A DNA stretch of 49,566 bases, from positions 1-49,566 of the forward strand of contig NZ_QUZT01000053.1 of assembly GCF_004682045.1 (NCBI RefSeq), in the 5' to 3' direction. Each line of letters opens with the position of its first letter. Position 1 is the first letter of the stretch. This document shows positions 7,517 through 16,290 of the stretch, piece after piece. Source of the DNA: Pseudomonas nabeulensis. Its GTDB lineage: Bacteria > Pseudomonadota > Gammaproteobacteria > Pseudomonadales > Pseudomonadaceae. Made by a program: the position numbers and the translations under genes. The notes under the pieces were generated by a model, which searched no databases, was not told where the DNA came from, and saw nothing but the letters and a program-made list of their open reading frames with translations.

Positions 7517-8260
7517 ATGCGCAAAGCGCTTGTAGCCTCATCGTTGCTCACCCTGCTGCTCGGCGGCTGCGCCAGCAACCCCGCGGACCTGGATGTGAGC
7601 GGCACCTGGATCAACCAGGTTGCCATCGATGCGGCTGCCAAGGGCGGCCCTTTGCGTGAAGCCTTGCAGAGCTTTGGCCCGAACCTCGAATGGGAGGTCA
7701 ACACCAAGGCTTCGCAGGCGCGCTACTACAACGGTTTTGAAGTAGCGGAAGGCAAGTTGCTGGGCGAACAATCCGGCGCCTGGAGCGTGGATTTCTACGG
7801 CAGCTCCGCCACCGAACTCAAGCGCAAAGGCCAACAGCTGCTGCAAGTGGCCAACGACAACGAGCCCGAGCAACTGTTTGCGCGCCCCAAAGAGCCAGCA
7901 CCGGAAGGCGCGCCACTGGGCGCCAACTTCGAGCGCGCACTTTATGCGGCCTATATGGGCGGCGACTGGAAGATCATCGACGGCTTCGGCAGCGGCGCCA
8001 CCGTGCAGTTCCAGGCCAACGGCAAAGTCGCAGGCTTACCCAATGTCGATCAGTACTCGCTGTGCCTGGCGGGTGATTGCGCGTCCATGAGTGGCGGCTA
8101 TGACAGCATCTGGCTGCAGTTGAATGGCCAGGGCAATCCTTGGATTTTTGTGCGCAAGGGTAAGCAGTTGGAGATCTTCCAGGCGATCAATACTGCGCAG
8201 GCGGATGAAGTGCCGCAATTCACCCCCGGCCCTCGTCAGTGGTTGCTTGAAAAGCAATAA
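7517..8260 (+). CDS. Putative lipoprotein of unknown function
   Basis: The 247-residue protein begins with a lipoprotein signal peptide: basic MRK, a hydrophobic stretch and the lipobox LLGG-C with the lipidated cysteine at residue 18. The next residues are ASNP, so outer-membrane sorting is expected because there is no Asp at +2. I do not recognise a catalytic motif. Two visible cysteines (in SLCLAGDCASM) could form a disulfide in the periplasm. The repeated segments with WxxDFYGSSAT and FVRKGKQLEIFQ look like beta-rich binding modules, which is inference. The ribosome-binding site is AGAAGGATTTCGTA. It lies 57 bp after ridA and ends at a REPIN, converging on the next gene. Confidence 0.8.
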   Translation: MRKALVASSLLTLLLGGCASNPADLDVSGTWINQVAIDAAAKGGPLREALQSFGPNLEWEVNTKASQARYYNGFEVAEGKLLGEQSGAWSVDFYGSSATELKRKGQQLLQVANDNEPEQLFARPKEPAPEGAPLGANFERALYAAYMGGDWKIIDGFGSGATVQFQANGKVAGLPNVDQYSLCLAGDCASMSGGYDSIWLQLNGQGNPWIFVRKGKQLEIFQAINTAQADEVPQFTPGPRQWLLEKQ

Positions 8261-8279
8261 CCTGCCTCATGACGATCCA

Positions 8280-8385
8280 AATGCGGGAGGGGCGGTGCGA
8301 CGATTCGACTTGCCCCCGATAGCAGAGTGTCAGTCACAGTTATTTGACTGATGCACCGCTATCGGGGGGCAAGCCCCCTCCCACA
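8280..8385. repeat. REPIN with an interrupted left arm
   Basis: The right arm (8357-8384) is a normal reverse REP, ATCGGGGGGCAAGCCCCC then TCCCACA. The left arm reads GCGGGAGGGG at 8284-8293, then about 15 extra bases (GGTGCGACGATTCGA), then CTTGCCCCCGATAGC at 8309-8323. The arms therefore no longer pair cleanly. The element fills the gap between two convergent genes (7517-8260 plus, 8398-9249 minus). Confidence 0.8.
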
Positions 8386-8397
8386 GTTTTACTGCAT

Positions 8398-9249
8398 TCA
8401 ACCTCGTAGAATTGCAGCGTAGCCTTCGCGGTAACTCGGATAGGTCGGCACCCAGCCCAACGCCTTAGCCCGCGCATTACTGCACTGCTTGCTCCCGGCC
8501 CGCCGCACGCTGGCGTCATCCGCCCATTCAGTCACACCCAGATACCCCCGCAACCAATCCACCACCTCAGCCAACGGCGCCGGCGCATCGTCGACGCCGA
8601 TGTAGACCTTGTCCAACTTGCCGCCCTGCTCCACATGCCGCAGCAAAAACGCCAGCAACCCCGCCGCGTCATCCACGTGAATGCGGTTGCCATATAAAGG
8701 TGGGTCGATTGCCACACGGTAGCCCTGGCGAACCTGAGTCAGCAGCCACTCGCGACCAGGGCCGTAAATACCGGTGAGACGCACGATGCTCGCCGGAATG
8801 CCGCTATCGAGTGCCACTTGCTCGGCCTCCAGCATCACCTGCCCGGAATAACCTTTCGCTTGAGTTTCCGACGTTTCGTCGACCCACTCGCCATTCTGCT
8901 GCCCGTACACACTGCTGCTGGACACAAAAATCAGATGCTTGGGCTCCTGGCCGTAATCGCCCAGCCACTCCAGAACATGTTTCAGCCCTTGTACGTAAGC
9001 AGCGCGATACCCGGCCTCGTCGTGGTCGGTCGCGGCCGCGCAATACACCAGGTAATCCACCCCGCCGATCGGCCAGGTGTCGGGGCAATCCTTGTTGAAC
9101 AGGTCGCCGGCAATGCCGATGACGCCCTCGGGAAGGCGCGAAATATCACGCCTCAGGCCGTGAACCTCCCATTCCGAGGCGAGCAACTGGCTAGCCAACC
9201 GACTACCCACATCGCCACAACCGGCAATCACAACAGAAGGCGCAGACAT
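8398..9249 (-). CDS. NAD(P)-binding epimerase-like (atypical SDR) protein
   Basis: The 283-residue protein opens with a Rossmann nucleotide-binding loop, VVIAGCGDVGSRLA (GxGxxG type), and has the extended-SDR features VSSSSVYG, RLTGIYGPGR and NRIHVDDAA. The usual catalytic YxxxK is not evident: the tyrosine in the expected place is in YSGQV, with no lysine at +4. It therefore resembles the atypical YeeZ-like group, and its reaction cannot be told. The start is taken as ATG at 9249, 7 bp after GGAG; the frame also includes a GTG one codon earlier. It is a single gene, convergent with the lipoprotein gene and divergent from exbB. Confidence 0.85.
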   Translation of the reverse strand: MSAPSVVIAGCGDVGSRLASQLLASEWEVHGLRRDISRLPEGVIGIAGDLFNKDCPDTWPIGGVDYLVYCAAATDHDEAGYRAAYVQGLKHVLEWLGDYGQEPKHLIFVSSSSVYGQQNGEWVDETSETQAKGYSGQVMLEAEQVALDSGIPASIVRLTGIYGPGREWLLTQVRQGYRVAIDPPLYGNRIHVDDAAGLLAFLLRHVEQGGKLDKVYIGVDDAPAPLAEVVDWLRGYLGVTEWADDASVRRAGSKQCSNARAKALGWVPTYPSYREGYAAILRG

Positions 9250-9308
9250 CACAAAACTCCGTACTGAAAGGTCAAGATTAGCCGTCGCAGCAGACCAGCG
9301 GCCAGAAA

Positions 9309-9438
9309 AAGCACAAATAAAGTTACTGTATTACTTCTGTTAACAAGAATTACTTGCAATAATAACCGCCCATTTGTCCTCGGCCCTCCCAGGGTCTGGA
9401 AGGACGATCACTCTTTTTTCCTCTCAGGTCCGGCCAGC
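9309..9438 (+). promoter_or_regulatory. AT-rich leader of exbB, weak Fur-like site
   Basis: The stretch 9309-9370 is clearly AT-rich compared with its surroundings and lies before an iron-type uptake operon. TTACTT (9331-9336) and TGCAAT (9355-9360) could be a weak -35/-10 pair. The bases around 9345-9363 match the 19-bp Fur consensus at only about half of the positions, so Fur control is expected from the operon's role rather than shown by the sequence. Confidence 0.35.
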
Positions 9439-10395
9439 ATGACACGTAATACAACCCCCGCTTCGCCAACCACATCCCGCGCCTGGCGCGCGATTGCCGC
9501 ACTGCTGTTCAGCGTCCTGCTGGCACCGACCGCCGCATTCGCGGATGCCACAGCGCCAGCCACCCCGCCGGCAGCCGAACAAAGCACCGCAGCCCCGGCA
9601 GCGCCAGCCGCTACCGACCCGGCCCTGGCTGCCGACCCGGCCTCCGCTGACGAAACCGGCGTAGTCCTGGAAGAAGACAACACCCTGGGCATGGCCCACG
9701 ACCTGTCGCCATGGGGCATGTACCAGAACGCTGACGTGGTGGTGAAAGCCGTGATGATCGGCCTGGCCATCGCCTCGATCATCACCTGGACCATCTGGAT
9801 CGCCAAAGGCTTCGAGCTGCTGGGCGCCAAGCGTCGCCTGCGCACCGAAATAGTCCACCTGAAAAAGGCCACCACCCTCAAGGAAGCGAGCGAAACCGCA
9901 ACCAAGAAGGGCACCCTGGCCAATACCCTGGTGCACGACGCCCTGGAAGAAATGCGCCTGTCGGCCAACACCCGCGAAAAAGAAGGCATCAAGGAACGTG
10001 TGGCGTTCCGCCTGGAGCGCCTGGTTGCAGCCTGCGGCCGTAATATGAGCAGCGGCACCGGCGTACTGGCAACCATCGGTTCCACCGCACCGTTCGTCGG
10101 CCTGTTCGGTACCGTGTGGGGCATCATGAACAGCTTCATCGGCATCGCCAAAACCCAGACCACCAACCTCGCCGTCGTTGCCCCAGGCATCGCCGAAGCC
10201 CTGCTGGCAACCGCCCTGGGCCTGGTTGCCGCGATTCCTGCGGTGGTGATCTACAACGTCTTCGCCCGTTCGATTGCCGGCTACAAGGCCCAGGTATCGG
10301 ATGCCTCGGCAGAAGTGTTGCTGCTGGTGAGCCGCGACCTCGATCACCTGCCTACCGAGCGCAGCTCGCAACCGCACATGGTGAAAGTGGGGTAA
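9439..10395 (+). CDS. exbB: TonB-system proton channel subunit ExbB (extended form)
   Basis: ExbB and ExbD form the proton-driven motor that energises TonB for uptake through outer-membrane receptors. The 318-residue protein has an N-terminal signal-like segment (residues about 16-36, ending AAFA-D), then an Ala/Pro-rich linker to about residue 75, then the MotA/TolQ/ExbB domain. Three membrane helices are visible, at about 103-125, 213-240 and 255-280, with the conserved GSTAPFVGLFGTVWGIM. The N-terminal extension is longer than in E. coli ExbB and is seen in other Pseudomonas ExbB proteins. The ribosome-binding site before ATG is weak (CAGGTCCGGCCAGC). exbD begins 6 bp after the stop. Confidence 0.95.
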   Translation: MTRNTTPASPTTSRAWRAIAALLFSVLLAPTAAFADATAPATPPAAEQSTAAPAAPAATDPALAADPASADETGVVLEEDNTLGMAHDLSPWGMYQNADVVVKAVMIGLAIASIITWTIWIAKGFELLGAKRRLRTEIVHLKKATTLKEASETATKKGTLANTLVHDALEEMRLSANTREKEGIKERVAFRLERLVAACGRNMSSGTGVLATIGSTAPFVGLFGTVWGIMNSFIGIAKTQTTNLAVVAPGIAEALLATALGLVAAIPAVVIYNVFARSIAGYKAQVSDASAEVLLLVSRDLDHLPTERSSQPHMVKVG

Positions 10396-10401
10396 TCGGC
10401 C

Positions 10402-10827
10402 ATGGGCCTGCATTTGAATCAAGGCGACGACGAACTCGTCGAGAACCACGAAATCAACGTCACGCCGTTTATCGACGTGATGCTGGTGCTGCTGATCATC
10501 TTCATGGTGGCCGCACCGTTGGCAACCGTGGACATCAAGGTCGACCTGCCCGCCTCCAGCGCCAAGCCGGCGCCGCGGCCAGAGAAACCGGTGTTCCTCA
10601 GCGTCAAGGCGGACCAGCGTCTGTTCCTGGGCGAAGAAGAAGTCAAATCCGAAACCCTGGGCCAGGTGCTGGACGCCAAGACCCAAGGCAAGAAAGACAC
10701 GACGATCTTCTTCCAGGCCGACAAGGGCGTGGACTACGGCGACCTGATGAGTGTGATGGATGCCCTGCGGGCAGCCGGCTACCTCAAGGTCGGCCTGGTC
10801 GGACTTGAGACGGCAGCCAAGAAATGA
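10402..10827 (+). CDS. exbD: TonB-system subunit ExbD
   Basis: ExbD is the partner of ExbB in the inner-membrane motor; its single helix carries the aspartate that takes up protons. The 141-residue protein has the cytoplasmic start, the helix INVTPFIDVMLVLLIIFMV (the conserved Asp is in FIDVML) and a periplasmic domain of normal length. It starts 6 bp after exbB, and its stop overlaps the tonB start by 4 bp (ATGA), so the three genes are translationally linked. Confidence 0.96.
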   Translation: MGLHLNQGDDELVENHEINVTPFIDVMLVLLIIFMVAAPLATVDIKVDLPASSAKPAPRPEKPVFLSVKADQRLFLGEEEVKSETLGQVLDAKTQGKKDTTIFFQADKGVDYGDLMSVMDALRAAGYLKVGLVGLETAAKK

Positions 10828-11573
10828 TCACGACGCGCCACAAACTGACGCGTTATGGCACCAGCCTCGCCGTCGTGCTGGGCGTGCATGCCGTCGCGAT
10901 CGCTATCGCGCTCCATTGGTCAGCGCCGCACACGGTGCAGTTGCCACCGGCCGCCATGGTCATTGACCTGGCGCCGATGCCAGCGCCACCGCCGCCGGCT
11001 CCGCCCAAGGTGATCACGCCGCCGCAACCACCGACGCCGGTCGAAGAGCTGCCCCTGCCGAAACTGGCCGAGGCACCCAAGCCGACGATCCAGGTGCCCA
11101 AGCCGGTCAAGCCAAAGCCCAAGCCTCAGCCGCCCAAGCCGGTGGAGAAGAAGATCGAGCCGCCCAAGGAGAAACCTTCCGAGGACCCGCCGAGCGACGC
11201 TCCACCGACCAACGCACCGGCTGAAAAGTCAGCCCAGCCCGTACCCGGCCCATCGCCACAGCAGATCGCGGCCAAGGCATCCTGGGAAGGCACGCTGCTG
11301 GCGCACTTGCAGAAGTACAAGAAGTACCCGCCGGGCGCCCAGGCTCGTGGCAAGGAAGGCCTGAACCGCCTGCGGTTCGTGGTCGATGCAGACGGTAATG
11401 TGCTGTCCTACGAGTTGGTGGGCCGCTCCGGCAACGCCGACCTGGACCGCGCCACCCTGGACATGATCCGTCGTGCCCAGCCGCTGCCCAAGCCGCCGGC
11501 CGACATGCTCAAGGGCGGCAGCATCGAGATCGTTGCACCGTTTGTGTACAACATCGAGAAGCGTCGCCGCTAG
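10824..11573 (+). CDS. tonB: Energy transducer TonB
   Basis: TonB spans the periplasm and pulls on the plug of outer-membrane receptors, using the ExbBD motor. The 249-residue protein has a membrane anchor at about residues 13-32 (with the SxxxH-like face around VHAVAIAIAL), a long Pro/Lys-rich spacer from about 50 to 145 with several PKP repeats, and a C-terminal TonB domain from about 150, including the conserved YPPGAQARG and a final NIEKRR. It overlaps exbD by 4 bp. A REPIN lies 2 bp after the stop, which may mark the 3' end of the operon. Confidence 0.95.
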   Translation: MITTRHKLTRYGTSLAVVLGVHAVAIAIALHWSAPHTVQLPPAAMVIDLAPMPAPPPPAPPKVITPPQPPTPVEELPLPKLAEAPKPTIQVPKPVKPKPKPQPPKPVEKKIEPPKEKPSEDPPSDAPPTNAPAEKSAQPVPGPSPQQIAAKASWEGTLLAHLQKYKKYPPGAQARGKEGLNRLRFVVDADGNVLSYELVGRSGNADLDRATLDMIRRAQPLPKPPADMLKGGSIEIVAPFVYNIEKRRR

Positions 11574-11575
11574 AA

Positions 11576-11670
11576 AAATGTGGGAGGGGGCTTGCCCCCG
11601 ATAGCGATGCATCAGCCAACACAACTGTTGCTGACACACCGCTATCGGGGGCAAGCCCCCTCCCACATTT
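11576..11670. repeat. REPIN downstream of tonB
   Basis: Two REP cores face each other: AAATGTGGGAGGGGGCTTGC at 11576-11595 and its mirror ending CCCTCCCACATTT at 11658-11670, with about 45 bases between the cores. The whole element can fold into one long hairpin. It lies directly after the tonB stop, in the tonB-oxyR gap. Confidence 0.92.
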
Positions 11671-11788
11671 GATTTCATCGCCCGAAAGATCTCGTACATT
11701 CCCCGCTCAATCCCCAACAAACTTCTGATAACGTGCGTCTATCGATTGCAGCCGGTATGCTTGGCCCGCAACCTCATGGACGCCCGCT

Positions 11789-12709
11789 ATGACTCTTACA
11801 GAATTACGCTACATCGTTACCCTCGCCCAAGAGCAGCACTTTGGCCATGCGGCCGAGCGTTGCCACGTCAGCCAGCCGACGTTGTCGGTCGGCGTGAAGA
11901 AGCTTGAAGACGAACTCGGTGTGCTGATTTTCGAGCGCAGCAAGAGCGCCGTGCGCCTCACCCCTGTGGGCGAAGGCATCGTTGCCCAGGCCCAGAAGGT
12001 GCTGGAACAAGCGCAAAGCATTCGCGAACTGGCCCAGGCCGGCAAGAACCAGCTGACCGCCCCGCTGAAAGTCGGCGCCATCTACACCGTCGGCCCGTAC
12101 CTGTTCCCGCACCTGATCCCGCAACTGCACCGCGTCGCGCCACAGATGCCGCTGTATATCGAAGAAAACTTCACCCACGTGCTGCGCGACAAACTGCGCA
12201 ACGGCGAGCTGGACGCGATCATCATCGCCCTCCCGTTCAACGAGGCGGATGTGTTGACCCTGCCGCTCTACGACGAGCCGTTCTACGTGTTGATGCCTGC
12301 GTCCCACCCGTGGACGCAAAAAGACACCATCGACGCCGGCCTGCTCAACGACAAGAGCCTGTTGTTGCTGGGCGAAGGCCACTGCTTCCGCGATCAGGTG
12401 CTCGAAGCCTGCCCGACCCTGACCAAGGGCAACGACGGCGCCAAGCACACCACCGTGGAATCCAGCTCCCTGGAAACCATCCGCCACATGGTCGCGTCCG
12501 GCCTGGGCATTTCGATCCTGCCGTTGTCGGCCGTGGACAGCCATCACTACGCCCCCGGCGTGATCGAAGTACGTCCGCTGACGCCGCCGGTGCCGTTCCG
12601 TACCGTGGCCATCGCCTGGCGTGCGAGTTTCCCACGGCCCAAAGCCATTGAGATCCTCGCCGACTCGATTCGCCTGTGTTCGGTGGCCAAGCCGCCCGCT
12701 GCGAGCTAA
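11789..12709 (+). CDS. oxyR: Peroxide-sensing LysR-type regulator OxyR
   Basis: OxyR senses hydrogen peroxide by forming a disulfide and then activates catalase, peroxiredoxin and related genes. The 306-residue protein has the N-terminal winged helix-turn-helix (AAERCHVSQPTLSVGVKKLE, residues 21-40) and the periplasmic-binding-like sensor domain. The redox cysteines are exactly at C199 and C208 in GEGHCFRDQVLEAC, matching the E. coli numbering, so peroxide sensing should be intact. A third cysteine is in the helix-turn-helix (C25). It precedes recG by 8 bp, the same pairing as in P. aeruginosa, so the two are likely cotranscribed. Confidence 0.97.
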   Translation: MTLTELRYIVTLAQEQHFGHAAERCHVSQPTLSVGVKKLEDELGVLIFERSKSAVRLTPVGEGIVAQAQKVLEQAQSIRELAQAGKNQLTAPLKVGAIYTVGPYLFPHLIPQLHRVAPQMPLYIEENFTHVLRDKLRNGELDAIIIALPFNEADVLTLPLYDEPFYVLMPASHPWTQKDTIDAGLLNDKSLLLLGEGHCFRDQVLEACPTLTKGNDGAKHTTVESSSLETIRHMVASGLGISILPLSAVDSHHYAPGVIEVRPLTPPVPFRTVAIAWRASFPRPKAIEILADSIRLCSVAKPPAAS

Positions 12710-12717
12710 GTAGACGT

Positions 12718-14793
12718 ATGACTGAGCTGTCACAGGTGTCGGTGACGGCACTCAAGGGTGTCGGTGAAGCCATGGCCGAGAAGTTGGCCAAGGTCGGCCT
12801 GGAGAATCTTCAGGACGTATTGTTCCACCTGCCCCTGCGCTACCAGGACCGCACCCGCGTGGTGCCCATCGGCCATTTGCGCCCTGGGCAGGACGCGGTG
12901 GTCGAAGGCACCGTCAGCGGCGCCGATGTGGTCATGGGCAAGCGCCGCAGCCTAGTGGTGCGCCTGCAAGATGGCACCGGCGGCCTGAGCCTGCGCTTCT
13001 ACCATTTCAGCAATGCGCAGAAAGAAGGCCTCAAGCGTGGCACCCGCGTGCGCTGCTACGGCGAAGCACGCCCCGGTGCTTCAGGCCTGGAGATCTACCA
13101 CCCGGAATACCGCGCCATCACGGGCGACGAGCCGCCGCCGGTCGATACCACCCTGACGCCGATCTACCCGCTCACCGAAGGCCTGACCCAACAGCGCCTG
13201 CGCCAGCTGTGCACCCAGACCCTGACCATGCTCGGCCCGAAAAGCCTGCCCGACTGGCTGCCGCTGGAGCTGGCCCGCGATTATCAACTGGCACCGCTGG
13301 ACGATGCGATTCGCTACCTGCATCACCCACCCGCCGATGCCGATGTCGACGAACTGGCCTTGGGTCATCACTGGGCCCAACACCGCCTGGCCTTCGAAGA
13401 GCTGCTGACTCACCAACTGTCCCAACAGCGCCTGCGTGAAAGCATGCGCTCCCTGCGCGCGCCCGCGATGCCCAAGGCCACGCGGTTGCCGGCGCAGTAC
13501 CTGGCCAACCTCGGCTTTGCGCCCACTGGCGCCCAGCAACGCGTGGGCAATGAAATCGCCTACGACCTCAGCCAGCAAGAACCCATGCTGCGTCTGATCC
13601 AGGGTGACGTAGGCGCCGGCAAGACCGTGGTCGCCGCCCTCGCCGCCCTGCAAGCGCTGGAAGCCGGCTACCAAGTGGCACTGATGGCGCCCACCGAGAT
13701 CCTCGCCGAGCAACACTTCATCACCTTCAAGCGCTGGCTCGAGCCGCTGGGCCTGGAAGTGGCGTGGCTGGCGGGCAAGCTCAAGGGCAAGAACCGCGCC
13801 GCCGCGCTGGAGCAGATCGCTGGCGGCGCGCCGATGGTGGTCGGCACCCATGCGCTGTTCCAGGACGAAGTGCAGTTCAAGAACCTGGCCCTGGTGATCA
13901 TCGACGAACAACACCGCTTCGGCGTACAACAACGCCTGGCCCTGCGCCAGAAAGGCGTGGGCGGGCGCATGAACCCGCACCAGTTGATCATGACCGCCAC
14001 GCCGATCCCGCGCACCCTGGCCATGAGTGCCTACGCCGACCTCGACACCTCGATCCTCGACGAACTGCCCCCTGGACGGACCCCGGTCAATACCGTGCTG
14101 GTCACCGACACCCGCCGTGTCGAGGTGATCGAACGCGTACGCGGCGCCTGCGCCGAAGGCCGCCAGGCGTACTGGGTGTGCACGTTGATCGAAGAGTCCG
14201 AAGAGCTGACCTGCCAGGCCGCCGAGACCACCTATGAAGACCTCACCAGCGCCCTCGGCGAGCTGAAAGTCGGCCTGATTCACGGCCGCATGAAGCCCGC
14301 AGAAAAAGCCGCAGTGATGGCCGAGTTCAAGGCCGGCAACCTGCAACTGCTAGTGGCGACCACGGTGATCGAAGTTGGCGTGGACGTGCCCAACGCCAGC
14401 CTGATGATCATCGAAAACCCCGAACGCCTGGGCCTGGCCCAACTGCACCAATTGCGTGGCCGCGTTGGCCGAGGCAGTGCCGCCAGCCACTGCGTGCTGC
14501 TGTATCACCCGCCGCTGTCACAAATCGGTCGCCAGCGCCTGGGCATCATGCGCGAAACCAACGACGGTTTTGTCATTGCCGAAAAGGACCTGGAACTGCG
14601 CGGCCCCGGCGAAATGCTCGGCACGCGCCAGACCGGCTTGCTGCAATTCAAGGTCGCCGATTTGATGCGTGATGCCGACTTGCTCCCCGCCGTCCGTGAT
14701 GCGGCGCAAGCGCTGCTGGAGCGCTGGCCGGAGCATGTCAGCCCGTTGCTGGATCGTTGGCTCAGGCACGGGCAGCAATACGGCCAAGTGTGA
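12718..14793 (+). CDS. recG: ATP-dependent DNA helicase RecG
   Basis: RecG remodels stalled replication forks and Holliday junctions. The 691-residue protein has the N-terminal wedge domain (OB-like, about residues 60-150), Walker A GDVGAGKT at about residues 296-303, the DEQH box (in VIIDEQHRFG) at about 395, motif TATPIPRTLAM and the C-terminal helicase lobe with QLRGRVGRG. The start is the ATG at 12718: it is 8 bp after the oxyR stop and MTELSQVSVTALKGVG is the family N-terminus; the frame extends 14 codons into oxyR without similarity. The length equals that of P. aeruginosa RecG. Confidence 0.97.
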   Translation: MTELSQVSVTALKGVGEAMAEKLAKVGLENLQDVLFHLPLRYQDRTRVVPIGHLRPGQDAVVEGTVSGADVVMGKRRSLVVRLQDGTGGLSLRFYHFSNAQKEGLKRGTRVRCYGEARPGASGLEIYHPEYRAITGDEPPPVDTTLTPIYPLTEGLTQQRLRQLCTQTLTMLGPKSLPDWLPLELARDYQLAPLDDAIRYLHHPPADADVDELALGHHWAQHRLAFEELLTHQLSQQRLRESMRSLRAPAMPKATRLPAQYLANLGFAPTGAQQRVGNEIAYDLSQQEPMLRLIQGDVGAGKTVVAALAALQALEAGYQVALMAPTEILAEQHFITFKRWLEPLGLEVAWLAGKLKGKNRAAALEQIAGGAPMVVGTHALFQDEVQFKNLALVIIDEQHRFGVQQRLALRQKGVGGRMNPHQLIMTATPIPRTLAMSAYADLDTSILDELPPGRTPVNTVLVTDTRRVEVIERVRGACAEGRQAYWVCTLIEESEELTCQAAETTYEDLTSALGELKVGLIHGRMKPAEKAAVMAEFKAGNLQLLVATTVIEVGVDVPNASLMIIENPERLGLAQLHQLRGRVGRGSAASHCVLLYHPPLSQIGRQRLGIMRETNDGFVIAEKDLELRGPGEMLGTRQTGLLQFKVADLMRDADLLPAVRDAAQALLERWPEHVSPLLDRWLRHGQQYGQV

Positions 14794-14835
14794 CGCCTGA
14801 CTCACTTAGACGACCTACAGATGTATCAAGCTGGT

Positions 14836-14841
14836 TATACT
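14836..14841 (+). promoter_or_regulatory. Possible -10 box before the HDOD gene
   Basis: TATACT matches the sigma70 -10 at five of six positions, 29 bp before the ATG of the next gene. No convincing -35 lies 16-18 bp upstream, so the call is tentative. Confidence 0.3.
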
Positions 14842-14870
14842 TCGGTGATTGTAAGAAATTGGATCAGGCC

Positions 14871-16271
14871 ATGTCAGAAGTAGCCCTCGCCACAGCCCCA
14901 CTGACCGCCCCGCCGGTTATTCGGGCTCTGCTCGCCAAGCTCGCCATCAGCTACACGGAAGTCGTCGATCAACCTGGCCTGAATCCCGCGCAAAAAGTGC
15001 AGGCCGTGTTGCTGGAAGATGCGGTAGGCGCCCTGATGGTGCTGTTCCCACAGAACCAACTGCTCGACCTCAATCGCCTCGCCGAACTCACCGGCCGCCG
15101 CCTCACGGCCGTGTCGCCGGATCGCGTAGCGCGCATGCTCGGCAAACATGACCTGAGCCTGCTGCCGGGCCTGCCGCCGCTGACCAGCTCGCCATGCCTG
15201 TACGAAGGTCGTTTGCTCGATGAGCCCAGCGTACTGGTGCACTCGGGCGAAGCCGGGCTGCTGCTGGAGATTTCCAGTGACGCCTTCAAGGGCCTGCTCA
15301 ACAAAGCCAGCGCCGGTCACTTTGGCGAGCCACTGAGCAATATCCGCCCCAACCTCGACCGCCCGAATGATGACCGTGAGGAAATCACTCAGGCGATGCA
15401 GGCGTTCACCGCCCGCCGCATCCAGCAACGCCTGGAAGCGACCATCGAGATCCCGCCACTGGCCGACACCGCCCAGAAGATCATCAAGCTGCGGGTCGAT
15501 CCCAACGCCACCATTGATGACATCACCGGCGTAGTGGAAACCGACCCGGCCCTGGCCGCCCAAGTGGTGAGTTGGGCCGCGTCGCCGTACTACGCCTCGC
15601 CGGGCAAGATTCGCTCCGTGGAAGACGCCATCGTCCGTGTGCTGGGCTTTGATCTGGTGATCAACCTGGCCCTCGGCCTGGCCCTGGGCAAAACCTTGAG
15701 CCTGCCCAAGGACCACCCACACCAGGCCACGCCGTACTGGCACCAGTCGATCTACACCGCCGCCGTGATCGAAGGCCTGACCCGCGCCATGCCCCGCGCC
15801 CAGCGCCCGGAAGCCGGCCTGACTTACCTCGCCGGCCTGCTGCACAACTTTGGCTACCTGTTGCTGGCGCACGTGTTCCCGCCACACTTCTCGCTGATCT
15901 GCCGTCACCTGGAGGTCAACCCGCACCTGTGCCACAGCTATGTGGAACAGCACCTGCTGGGCATCAGCCGCGAGCAGATTGGTGCGTGGTTGATGCGCTA
16001 TTGGGACATGCCGGACGAGTTGTCCACGGCCCTGCGTTTCCAGCATGACCCGACCTACGACGGTCAGTACGCTGAATACCCGAACCTGGTGTGTCTGGCG
16101 GTGCGTCTGTTGCGCAGCCGCGGTATTGGCTCCGGGCCGGACGAAGCGATTCCGGATGCGCTGCTGGAGCGCCTGGGGTTGAGTCGGGACAAGGCTGAGG
16201 ACGTGGTGGGCAAGGTGTTGGATGCCGAGGTGTTGCTGCGGGAATTGGCCTCTCAGTTCAGCCAGAACTGA
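14871..16271 (+). CDS. YbaK-like plus HDOD domain protein
   Basis: The 466-residue protein joins two domains. Residues about 10-150 resemble the YbaK/prolyl-tRNA-deacylase fold (ALLAKLAISYTEVVDQ, LTGRRLTAVSPDRVARM and GRLLDEPSVLVHSGE). Residues about 185-400 are an HDOD domain (EIPPLADTAQKIIKLR, ETDPALAAQVVSWAASPYY and GLLHNFGYLLLAHVF). HDOD domains resemble HD phosphohydrolases but usually lack the metal ligands and act in signalling. The ATG at 14871 is chosen because the family-like sequence begins there and the frame upstream overlaps recG. It is followed by an inverted REP pair. Role unknown; a regulatory one is likely. Confidence 0.85.
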   Translation: MSEVALATAPLTAPPVIRALLAKLAISYTEVVDQPGLNPAQKVQAVLLEDAVGALMVLFPQNQLLDLNRLAELTGRRLTAVSPDRVARMLGKHDLSLLPGLPPLTSSPCLYEGRLLDEPSVLVHSGEAGLLLEISSDAFKGLLNKASAGHFGEPLSNIRPNLDRPNDDREEITQAMQAFTARRIQQRLEATIEIPPLADTAQKIIKLRVDPNATIDDITGVVETDPALAAQVVSWAASPYYASPGKIRSVEDAIVRVLGFDLVINLALGLALGKTLSLPKDHPHQATPYWHQSIYTAAVIEGLTRAMPRAQRPEAGLTYLAGLLHNFGYLLLAHVFPPHFSLICRHLEVNPHLCHSYVEQHLLGISREQIGAWLMRYWDMPDELSTALRFQHDPTYDGQYAEYPNLVCLAVRLLRSRGIGSGPDEAIPDALLERLGLSRDKAEDVVGKVLDAEVLLRELASQFSQN

Positions 16272-16290
16272 ATCTGTAGACCTTTAGATT

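Noticed and set aside
9345..9363. Fur box before exbB
   Set aside because: Only about half of the 19 consensus positions match, so it is mentioned only as part of the AT-rich leader and not called as a site.
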